From NCBI RefSeq assembly GCF_026914265.1, contig NC_069124.1:74028765-74092764 (forward strand): a stretch of DNA of 64,000 nt, in the 5' to 3' direction. Below the pieces are notes generated by a model, which saw only the letters and a program-made list of their open reading frames with translations, did not search any database and was not told where the DNA came from. This DNA is from Mya arenaria. Taxonomy: Eukaryota > Mollusca > Bivalvia > Myida > Myidae. This document shows, piece by piece, positions 1 to 11,900 of the stretch; the stretch's first letter is position 1; every line of letters starts with the position of its first letter. The position numbers and the translations under genes are program-made.

Positions 1-742
1 CTTTTGCAACAACGAGTATAGTGCTCCAATAATCGCAAATTAAGGTCTAACATTTGTCACCAGGAGACTTTTTGTGAATAAAAAAACTACACATATATTG
101 GAATTACTTAAACCTACAAAAACTTTTCATAAAAAAGGTGTTGAATTGTCAACATTTAGCTCTTGCACGATATGCGAGTTGCTAACAATCAAATTTTAGT
201 TTTGTTTCGATTGTTTTCATTTATCATTAACCCATAATCAGCCGTAGTGGAATTCCCCGGTTTTTAAATCTTACTCGTAAATATCTCTAAAAGAAAAAAA
301 ATAAGATATTATACTCACTGCTTACGCCCATTACAACTCATTGCCACAGCAAGATGCATTAGAGATACATGTAATGTGTTTAAGAGTTGTATTCATTTTT
401 GGGCAGCGGAGTTGATTCCACATGGACTGGTGTTGACCGTTCCCCATCAACTACTACGCACATAGCTCTTTACATTTTGAAGTTGCTGATCCAGGCTAGA
501 AGTCGACCTTTGACGCCATATCATTGGAGCTTGTGTAGAAGTTTCTTGTGAGATACGGTGTCGAGCGCCTGCCTGAAGTCTAATAATTATAACGGTATCT
601 ACTTCGTGGAAATTATCAAGCCGGTTGGAAAGTAAATCATGAATAGTGACATGCAGTTGAGATTCGCAAAGGTAGCTGCTTCTGACGCGATGGTTGATGC
701 TTTATGTTTTGCAAGATGACCACAACATAATGTGACGACATA

Positions 743-1360
743 TGAGCCGCGTCGCGCGATTTTGGGCCTTCGAACATATTTTATCTATTACAATGCTTTA
801 AAGAATTTGAATGCCATGTAATTTCAGAAAGATATTCTGAAAATTCCATGATGATATCACTTAAATTGCGTTAGTTACGTGTTTACAAGTGAGATCATGT
901 ATTGCGCATTTTGAATACTAAATTTGACGTCATTCAAATGACGTCGTAATGAAAGTGCATTATTCAAATGACGTGCAAAAGTATTGTATCAATACTACAA
1001 CTAGCTTATAATTTAAATTATTTTCTTATCACATAATCTTTAAGAAACATAAATTAAGATAAAAATAATGAATCATTTTTGTATTTTAAATTTTTAATAC
1101 ATTTGGCCGTTTTAAACACAGACTATCAATCCAGTCAAAATATGTCGGGACGAAATCCATGGTTGCTATGGAAACATGAGTCAACCAATGGTCATAAATT
1201 ATCGAGAAAATGATGCACCAATGACAAACCTTAAAAAGAAAGAAGTCAGGAAGAAATTGATTTACATAGAAAAAATCATTATTTTTTGGCATTTTTTATT
1301 AATGATTATTTCATTTGTAATACTTATGTCCGAAGGCCCAAAATCGCGCGATGCGGCTCA
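743..1360. mobile_element. MITE-like DNA transposon with TA target duplication
   Basis: The two ends are near-perfect inverted repeats of about 40 bp (TGAGCCGCGTCGCGCGATTT at 743 against its reverse complement ending at 1360, continuing inward through the GGGCCTTCG block). The element is flanked on both sides by TA (741-742 and 1361-1362), as expected for Tc1/mariner-type insertion. The 618-bp interior is AT-rich and encodes no transposase, so it is non-autonomous. The superfamily call rests only on the TA duplication. Confidence 0.7.
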
Positions 1361-1749
1361 TATATGACGTGATGTACGTAGCCTTATATATTTTGTAGGT
1401 AGGTGAAACGTGACGGTAGGTTTCAGGTTAGTGGCGGTCATCCTTCTTTAAGACAAGTGTTACGTAGGTATTTCTCCAGTCAGTCAGAAGTTGGCCGGAA
1501 TTAATTCATCGACGTTTGAAATATTGTTGTGTTTTTTGTTGGATATAATTCAACCGGCAAATATTCAATTTGGTAGTCCGTCGATCCCACAGGCTTTGCT
1601 CTAAACATCATACTTCAAGCTCATATCATAGTGTTTGTAGTCATTTCTTCACTCGCTGTTGGCAGGTAATAAGTTCTAAAATCAGATAATAGTATAATGA
1701 ATTCTGATTTGTAAGTTTGGGATTTATGGATTGGAACTTGATTAAAACA

Positions 1750-2250
1750 AGTCTAAAATTGTCAACGCGTGCTAGTATGAGGTCGATAATACATTATTTT
1801 ACATAATTAACATAAGAAAAATAAACGCAACACTCATGTTGCTAACTCATCTGAGTTTCCCTCTTTTAAAATAGCGCAGAATGGTTTCCCACTTAAAATT
1901 ATATATGTTTAGGAGTACAAACAAATATATCGACACAATTTCTAAACTTACTGGGATTTTCTTAGTAGGCAACAAATTTGTTACTGGAAAAAATGCAAAT
2001 AAACTGCGAAAGATGAATGTGTCGAAAGCGATGTTATACACCAGTACGTAAGTAAGTGGGTGATTGAATGAGTGAGCGAGCGAGCGAGCAAGAGAGCAAG
2101 CAAGCAAGTAATTAATTAAGTAAGTAAGTAAGTAAATAAGACATAACGATGTCGATTTTATGTATGTTTTCGGCAATTTTCTTTTTTCTTGCATTTTTTT
2201 TTGTCCACAACTCCGATGCTGGTTTATTTTCTTGCTTTCACATATCGCCA
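1750..2250. repeat. Interspersed repeat related to the MITE at 44.2-44.8 kb
   Basis: Several blocks match the element at 44157-44811 in the same order: a 'GCTAGTATGAGG'-type block, a 'TTTAAAATAGCGC...TGGTTTCCCA' block, and 'GATG.ATGTGTC' followed by 'TATGTATGTTTT'. A GAGCGAGCGAGC / AAGTAAGTAAGT simple repeat expanded inside this copy. The boundaries are approximate because the inverted ends are not clear here. Confidence 0.5.
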
Positions 2251-2964
2251 AAACGGCTTACCGTGTGTTTTTCTCGTAGCATTTATTAACGACATGTTGT
2301 TAATGTATGTCTCTGCTCAGCCTTTCGCATTTCTTTAACATTTCTGTAGTTGGATCAGTTGTGTATGCCTTGTTTTTTAATCTAACGTACTTTTCTTTTC
2401 AAGAGCTGTTTCAATTTCCCTGCTTTAATAATATGTTATCTACCTGTTTCAGCTTCGCAACGACCAATTGCATTGTTCATATGCGACGATGTTTCACAGA
2501 GACGCTGGAGCTGGGCAAGTCAAAGCAATCGGCAAAAGTTTTTTTTTGACTTTGTAAAATAAATGTAACATTACAGCCTACAGCAGAGTAGAATATTATT
2601 TTAAGTATCAACCACTCTCTGCAAACGCCATTTCGTATTGTTAACCCCAATACATCCTCAAACTTGGTAGGGGAAGCTCCTCACAAGCCCCTTTGTCACC
2701 CTAATGTTAATCTGCTTCCGGCAATCATGTTCTAGAGTGAGCCCTGCATATTACCGGGAAGAAGAAGGCATCACCATGAGTGAATTCCACTACACTATCA
2801 ACGTCAGTCAATGCCCGTTTGAATCTGGACGATTTTACAATAGTCATGTCCAATAGGGCAGTGTCTGTGGTTTGACAGCTCCATTACTTCCGTGAAAACA
2901 CTGGCAAATAACAATGGAGCATATTTTTCATTTTTCATAGAAATATGGCATCTTTATTACAATA

Positions 2965-5900
2965 ATGGACACCATGGACGACAGTGGCATAGATAGCGAC
3001 AATAAAACTGGACCAAATGACAACTTTTCCACTGAAAATAACGTTAGTTTTTATTAAGAATTTTCGAACCGGATATTCTGATTTTTTTTTTCAATTTTCT
3101 GCTCAGCTTAAAAAGCCCGGATTATAGTATATCAACATATCAATGCATTTGTATCATAGTTAATGCCCTCTGCCATTGCCAACATTATCATTTGACCAAT
3201 TCTGGTGGTTTAAGTTAAATGATAAGGATGATAAATCTATACCTGGTACAGACAACAAGGTTTTTTTTATTATTTTACCCAAACATGCCATATCTCCCAG
3301 CCGGGGGGGGGGGGGGGGGGGAATCCATATCCCCTGGAATTTAAAATGAACTCAAGTTTGATAGTGGAAAGCATCCATAATATTATAAGTGTAAACTTCC
3401 ATGAAGGACCATGATTACATGATGATAAAGTCCAAAAATTATTTTAATTAGAGTGTGTTTCTGTATTTATTCTTATCATAAATGTAGATATTGCACAACA
3501 ATTTTGCTGCGTAAAAATCCCCTAGAATTCAGACCAAAATCCCCTTGGCAGCCTCTCAGAAATATGGCTTGTATGATTTTACCCTTGGCCTTATATATAA
3601 TATCCCGGAACAATCTGTTTTCGACCGCCTAAGGATTATTTACATTTCAATCATAAATAAATGAGTGATAATAAGAGATAAATGTTTGTGTGTACCATTT
3701 AAAGCAACCATTCATCTTTCAAAAAACAAAACAATAAAATCTGTTTCAATCGGCTGTTGTTTACATTTCAGTGCTCCAGCTAAGTATGATTAGCGTGGCA
3801 GGGCCCCCGCTGCCCTTTTATGGCGCCCTGCTGCCTTTTCAAACGCCCCGCCCTTTTCATTGACAGAGCCGCCTTTGATGATAAATAAAACAGATAAATC
3901 GTGATTTAAATGTCATGTGGTTCTTAAATGTCAGCATATTTAAAATAATTTTAAATTATTTAGCCAGAGACAAGTAAATAACAGCATAGCTGAATGTGAC
4001 ATTCGTACCCTATCCCGAACGTACCAAAATAAGATTAGTCCCCCTACTATATTGACAGTTAATTTATTAGTCATTTTGATTGTTTCAAATCCTTAGCTGA
4101 CTTGGTTTTTATTTCATTTTTAGATGCTATTTGGAGATAAACTATGTGACATTGACAAATACACTTTTGCTGAGCCAAAAATGATACATTATTTTATATA
4201 GTAATTGCAATCAATTTGAATGTGAATATAAACTGAGGTGTGTGGTATGGCATAGTTTTTGTATCAGGTGTTACGAAAGTATTACTTCTCCCTAAAGTCT
4301 CCCCACTTATCCCTAAATTGACTGAAAGGGGAAGTCACTTCTCCCAAAATTTTCAGCCTAGTGAGAGCCCTGAAAAAACAATAAAAAACAAGCTTGTTGA
4401 CTTGTGTGTGCTAGTGTAGACCTAGTGGTTGGCTTAAATTTGTGTATAAAGATTGATTGACCTGTGTACATGATTGTATGTAGAATCCAGTTTTCACCTT
4501 TTATTTAGATTACCGTTCGTTTATGTATATATTTTTATAATCATTCATAACACTGTTGTTGAAAGAGTTGCGCATTGATATGCCAGAGATTACTTGTGCT
4601 GAAAGCAATTGTTTACAATTAGGTTGGTCCTACAGTTTGTTACCAATTTTGATATTACTGCACATATAGTCAGGTTATGTTTCAGAAATTAGTATGAAAA
4701 TAATGAATGTACAGAAGTATGACTTAATAACAACATCTTTGGATATCATAACAATTAGTATTGAAAGTAGAGCTCTAGTACCAAAATATCAATATATTGA
4801 ACTTTGCAAGTGCCCCATTTAGGCTCATTAAATGCGCATTAAAAGTGCCTTTTTGGACCAAGCACCCTGCCCTTTTCAAATCCTGGCTGGAGCACTGCAT
4901 TTTGAATCCAAAATGGGGGCTGTCACATGTTGTATTTGACCTAGATACAACCTGTTTTTGACCATGACCTTTAACTATACTTCACAACAAAAGTTTGTGC
5001 ACAATATTTTTTTTATTTTAATTTGTATAACTTGTTTAAACTGTTTAATGTATTTTATTTAAAAAAAAAGAGTAATTAAATAGTTACATATTTGCCATAC
5101 AGTCACTTTTTAGTTACTTATCACCACAAGAGAAGCAAAGGAATGCATCATCCCATAATGGCTTTCACATGGGTACAAAATGATAAATTCACCCATCATG
5201 AACCCTGGTATCACTGGTCCAACCCTGAATTAGCCTCATATGACCTGCCTAGGCTGCAATATATATAATTCTATGATAACTGAGAGCCCAATTGCAATTC
5301 AATATAGTTACCTGTAGATAAATTTCATTATTTTAGAATAAGCAACATTATTCATTATTTTAAAATAAGCAACATACCATAGTTTGACGCGCTTTTAATG
5401 TTGAGCACTATACTTAGAAAACGACAGGTTTTAGGCTTTGGTAGATATGTAAAATCTGGCAAACAAAAACAACACAATTTTAAAGAAGTATTTTACATGT
5501 GAAATCATTCTTAATGAAGGGTTTAATTTGGCATTATTTAAAAATGACTTATTGGTGTTGTTTCAAGTAAAACTTAAGTTTTTTAACACTAGCATTCCCA
5601 TTCTTTATCAAATGAAGTTTTCTGATAGTTCTACTGCTATGGTTAACAATTGGAGCTTATTTGTACCGGAAGTGACGCAAAATAGAAGTGTTTTACCTAT
5701 TTTCAGGGGGCGGTCAAAAATAGGTTGTGGTTAAAAATAGGTTGTTGCGGGATATATATTAACATGTATTGGGATGTATGGAGAAATAAGTTTTTAACTC
5801 AGATAACTTAATTTGTTTGGTTTTATGAAATTCACTAGTTTATTTTGGCTTTAAAATAACCTAATTAGTTGAATGAACATGCCATCTTTGCCGATTTGTA

Positions 5901-8900
5901 ATTGTTTTGAATTTTGTTTTGAAACTACTTTTCTTCTTAGAATAACAATTTCTGATCAGTTAAAATTGTTGTTTTTATTTTTGTCGTAAACTTTTCTTTA
6001 TTATCATTCCTTATTGATCTTCATTCTATATTCTGTTTGACAACGGATCTCATTGTTTAAGTAAGATTTTTTTATTCAAGATACAGAACCTGTATCAGGA
6101 TTGAGCAGTTGGTGTTCTATACCTTGCCATTAGATAATGTACAGGGTTAAAAAAGCGAGAGAAACTGCAGTGGCCAATACTGCACTGATTGAAAGACTTT
6201 ACGACTAAGATTGTAGAACCATTTGTCTCACTCAGGCATCACATGGTGGAAGATATATTCAAGTCATAAGTCTTGGCTGTATGTATAATGATTTGCCAAT
6301 CTGGGCTGAATTGTCTGCTGATACACATGTAGGTCCACACTGTCTTGACTATATGGAGATTGGTCATATTGTCTGCTGATAGGTCCGCACTGTCTTGACT
6401 ATATGGAGATCGGTCATATTGTGTGCCGATAGGTCCACACTGTCTTGACTATATGGAGATCGGTCATATTGTCTGCTGATAGGTCCACACTGTCTTGACT
6501 ATATGGAGATTGGTCATATTGTCTACTGATAGGTCCGCACTGTCTTGACTGTATGGAGATCGGTCATATTGTCTACTGATAGGTCCGCACTGTCTTGACT
6601 GTATGGAGATCGGTCATATTGTCTGCCGATAGGTCCGCACTGTCTTGACTATATAGAGATTGGTCATATTGTCTGCCGATAGGTCTGCACTGTCTTGACT
6701 ATATGGAGATTGGTCATATTGTCTGCTGATTGGTCCGCACTGTCTTGACTATATGGAGATTGGTCATATTGTCTGCCGATAGGTCCGCACTGTCTTGACT
6801 ATATGGAGATTGGTCATATTGTCTGCCGATTGGTCCGCACTGTCTTGACTATATGGAGATTGGTCATATTGTCTGCCGATTGGTCCGCACTGTCTTGACT
6901 ATATGGAGATCGGTCATATTGTCTGCCGATTGGTCAGCACTGTCTTGACTATATGGAGATCGGTCATATTGTCTGCTGATAGGTCCGCACTGTCTTGACT
7001 ATATGGAGATCGGTCATATTGTCTGCCGATTGGTCCGCACTGTCTTGACTATATGGAGATTGGTCATGCTGTCTGCCGATAGGTCCGCACTGTCTTGACT
7101 ATATGGAGATTGGTCATGCTGTCTGCCGATAGGTCAACACTGTCTTGACTATATGGAGATTGGTCATATTGTCTGCTGATAGGTCCGCACTGTCTTGACT
7201 TTATGGAGATTGGTCATATTGTCTGCTGATAGGTCCGCACTGTCTTGACTATATGGAGATTGGTCATACTGTCTGCCGATAGGTCCGCACTGTCTTGACT
7301 ATATGGAGATTGGTCATACTGTCTGCTGATAGGTCCGCACTGTCTTGACTATATGGAGATTGGTCATATTGTCTGCTGAGAGGTTCACACTGTCTTGACT
7401 ATATGGAGATTGGTCATATTGTCTACTGATAGGTCCGCACTGTCTTGACTATATGGAGATTAGTCATATTGTCTGCTGATACATGTAGGTCCACACTTTC
7501 TTGACTATATGGAGATTGGTCATATTGTCTGCTGATAGGTCCGCACTGTCTTGACTATATGGAGATTGGTCATATTGTCTGCCGATAGGTCCGCACTGTC
7601 TTGACTATATGGAGATTGGTCATATTGTCTGCTGATAGGTCCACACTGTCTTGACTATATAGAGATTGGTCATATTGTCTGCCGATAGGTCCGCACTGTC
7701 TTGACTATATGGAGATTGGTCATATTGTCTGCTGATAGGTCCGCACTGTCTTGACTATATGGAGATTGGTCATATTGTCTGCCGATAGGTCCGCACTGTC
7801 TTGACTATATGGAGATTGGTCATATTGTTTGCTGATAGGTCCGCACTGTCTTGACTATATGGAGATTGGTCATATTGTCTGCTGATAGGTCCGCACTGTC
7901 TTGACTATATGGAGATTGGTCATATTGTCTGCCGATAGGTCCGCACTGTCTTGACTATATGGAGATTGGTCATATTGTCTGCTGATAGGTCCGCACTGTC
8001 TTGACTATATGGAGATTGGTCATATTGTCTGCCGATAGGTCCGCACTGTCTTGACTATATGGAGATTGGTCATATTGTCTGCCGATAGGTCCGCACTGTC
8101 TTGACTATATGGAGATTGGTCATATTGTCTGCTGATAGGTCCACACTGTCTTGACTATATGGAGATTGGTCATATTGTCTGCTGATAGGTCCACACTGTC
8201 TTGACTATATGGAGATTGGTCATATTGTCTGCTGATAGGTCCACACTGTCTTGACTATATGGAGATTGGTCATATTGTCTGCCGATAGGTCCGCACTGTC
8301 TTGACTATATGGAGATTGGTCATATTGTCTGCTGATTGGTCCGCACTGTCTTGACTATATGGAGATTGGTCATGCTGTCTGCCGATAGGTCCGCACTGTC
8401 TTGACTATATGGAGATTGGTCATGCTGTCTGCCGATAGGTCAACACTGTCTTGACTATATGGAGATTGGTCATATTGTCTGCTGATAGGTCCGCACTGTC
8501 TTGACTATATGGAGATTGGTCATATTGTCTGCTGATAGGTCCGCACTGTCTTGACTATATGGAGATTGGTCATATTGTCTGCCGATAGGTCCGCACTGTC
8601 TTGACTATATGGAGATTGGTCATATTGTCTGCCGATAGGTCCGCACTGTCTTGACTATATGGAGATTGGTCATATTGTCTGCCGATAGGTCCGCACTGTC
8701 TTGACTATATGGAGATTGGTCATATTGTCTGCCGATAGGTCCGCACTGTCTTGACTATATGGAGATTGGTCATATTGTCTGCCGATAGGTCCGCACTGTC
8801 TTGACTATATGGAGATTGGTCATATTGTCTGCCATTCATACTGACAGCTGCTAAGGGAACTAAACTTGTGACCATTTATTTTGTTTTGTTTGGCCTGTTA

Positions 8901-11900
8901 GATTAAGTGTTCTTTTACCTGAACCAGATGATTTTGCAAAGATTAAGACAATATCATGTGATCTGTGCAACAATTCACCGGAAGAGAACTGTGAATTTCA
9001 AGCATTTATGAATGTCAAAAAGCAGCCTAAAATTACCACCAATGTAGTGTACCACTAACCATTTCAATATTTACCGGTACTAATAATAGTGTTTAGTAGA
9101 TTATACATATTTATGATTTTGAAATGACTGCTGGATAGGAATGGTCTAGCAAGTCATGTGTTTCTGGTTAACCTTAAACTTTTTTATTATGCCCCCCTTC
9201 GAAGAAGAGGGGTATATTGCTTTGCACAGGCATGTCGGTTTGTCGGTCGGTCGGTCGGTCGGTCCGTCGGTAGACCAAAGCTTGTCCGAGTGATAACTGA
9301 ACAATTCCTGGACGTATGGTCATCAAACTTCACATGAAGGTTGGGCCTGACCAGTAGATGACCCCTATTGATTTTGGGGGTCATCAGGTCAAAGGTCAAG
9401 GTCACAGTGACCTTTAATGGTAAAATAATTTTAAAGCTTGTCCGAGTGATAACTCAACAATGCATGCACCCATGGCCCTCAAACTTGACATGGAGGTTGG
9501 GCCTGACCAGTAGATGACCCCTATTGTTTTTGGGGGTCATCAGGCCAAAGGTCAAGGTCACAGTGACCTTGAATGGTAAAAGGTTGTCCGAGTGATAACG
9601 TGAAAATGCCTGCGCCCATGGCCCTCAAACTTGACTTGGAGGTTGGGCCTGACCAGTAGCTGACCCCTATTGTTTTTTGGGCTCAATGGGTCAAAGGTCA
9701 AGGTCACAGTGACCTTGAATGGTAAAAGATTGTTCGAGTGATAACTCAACAATGCCTGCACCCATGGCCCTCAAACTTGACTTGGAGGTTGGGCCTGACC
9801 AGTAGATGACCCCTATTGTTTTTGGGGGTCATTGGGCCAAAGGTCAAGGTCACAGTGACCTTGAATGGTAAAAGGTTGTCCGATTGATAACTCTAAAATG
9901 CCTGCACCCATGGCCCTCAAACTTGACTTGGAGAGTTGGCCTGACCAGGAGATGACCCCTATGGTTTTTGGGGGTCATCTGGCCAAAGGTCAAGGTCACA
10001 GTGAACTTAAATGGTAAAAAGGTTGTCCGAGTGATAACTTGACAATGCCTGCACCCATGGCCCTCAAACTTGACTTGGATGTTGGGCCTGGCTAGAAGAT
10101 GGTCCATATTGATTTAAGGGGTCATTGGGCCAAAGGTCAAGGTCACAGTGACCTTGAATGATAAAAGGTTGTCCAAGTGATAACTCAACAATGCCTGCAC
10201 CCATGGCCCTCAAACTTGACATGGAGGTTGGGCCTGACCAGTAGATGACCCCTATTGATTTTAGGGGTCAAAGGTCAAGGTCACAGTGACCTTGAAAGCA
10301 AACTCGACAATTCTTGGACCTATGGTCATCAAACTTGACATGAAGGTTGGGCCTGCCCAGTAGATGACCCTTATCGACTTTGGGGGTCATCAGGCCAAGG
10401 TCAATGTCACAGTAACCTTTAACACAAAAAGTTAACAAATCTTCCCCCACTGATATCTCAACAATGCCTGAACCTATGATCATTAAACTTGACATGGATG
10501 TTAAGCCTGACCAGTAGATCACCCTTATTGATTTTAGGATTCATAGAGCCAAAGGTCAAGGTCACAGTGATCTTGAATGGTAAAAGGTTGTCCGAGTGAT
10601 AACTCAACAATGCCTGAACCCATGGCCTTCAAACTTGACTTGGAGTTGCATCTGACTTGTAGATGACCCCTTATGATTTAAGGGGTCATCGGGTCAAAGG
10701 TCAAGGTCACAGTGACCTTGAACGAAAAAAACTTGTCTTGTGATAACTTGACAATGCCTGCACCCATGGCCCTCAAACTTGACATTTAGGTTTCTGGTGA
10801 CCAGCTGATGACTCTGGATTTTGAGGTCATAGAGTCAAAGGTCATGACGGTCATAACACACTTTATCCTCACACTTTAATGGTCATAATCTTAAAACAGC
10901 AACAAATCAGCTGTCATTTCGGTCCATGCATATTTCATTCAATTGTCCATATAATCCTGACAACATGGTGCTCAGGGGGGGCATAATGTTTGACAAACAT
11001 CTCTTGTTGCCATTTGAACTCCTTTTCTACATAATATATCTATACGTATTTTTTGTTCTGTCTGTGATTGTTTCTTCACTCATTACAACTTTTTAGATAT
11101 GTTTGAATATAAGGTACTGGAAGGTTTAAACCAAAGCAAAAAATGACTAAACCCAAACCTTATAATGTATTAATGTGTTATTTTTTTATTATTCAGGTTG
11201 ATGGAAATCAGTCTTCAAAGATTCCAAATGGATCTGACAATGGTATAAATGCACCGAAGTCCATCAACACCTCATCAGAATTGCAAAAAAAGATAGGTCA
11301 ATAGCTTTCAGCTTTTTTGTTTATTCAACATAATTTTGAACAAATTCAAATTTGCTCAAACATGTTCCCTGGACATAATTTGATGATTAATTAAAGTATT
11401 CTGTTGCACATTATTGGAATATGCATGACAGTTTAGTTTTTACTATTTTATGAATCAAGGCCCTAACCTGTACTGAAAAAGATAAATAATGGCAAATGTC
11501 ATGTCACCTTTGGTAAAGAAATTGCCCTCTGTACTTGAAATATTTTAACAATATATTATTAGTGTTTGTATTGAAAATTTCAGAAAAACAAAGAGAGAAG
11601 AATCGTAGAAAGGGAGTAGTTGACGATCAGCCCAAAAAGTCATTCCTTCTGCCAAGGAGCAGGTCTGTGCTTCCTTAATGGCAAAATAGCCAGTGAATTT
11701 TGAAGTTTATATGCAAATTTAGGCTCTCAGTTAGCTGTTTTCAATGAAATAAATGAAAAAAACATTTTACTATGAAGTGCAAAAAGAGTTTAATCTATTT
11801 TAAATAGATATTGGAATTGGTTTCCATTCATGTTTTAAAATAAGAGTTTGTAGCTTGGTATGGTTATTGTATATTGGTTCAGTCATCAGCTTTTCACCAA

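Larger units (their letters stand above)
1..2964. other. Upstream intergenic region of the FAM219 gene
   Basis: No convincing coding sequence was found. It contains a TA-flanked inverted-repeat element (743-1360) and a second interspersed repeat copy (about 1750-2250), both listed separately. It should also hold the promoter and 5' UTR of the FAM219 gene. A six-codon upstream reading frame begins at the ATG at 2944 and ends at the TAA at 2962-2964, immediately before the chosen FAM219 start. Confidence 0.5.

Noticed and set aside
6313-8833. CRISPR-like periodic array
   Set aside because: Units are contiguous with no spacers, and the genome is eukaryotic; it is a minisatellite.
9187-10522. 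Minus-strand frames of 67-85 codons with an LLVRPNLHVKFDDH-type motif
   Set aside because: They follow the ~145-bp repeat units of a mobile element; unit lengths vary and break the frame, and there is no start or splice context.
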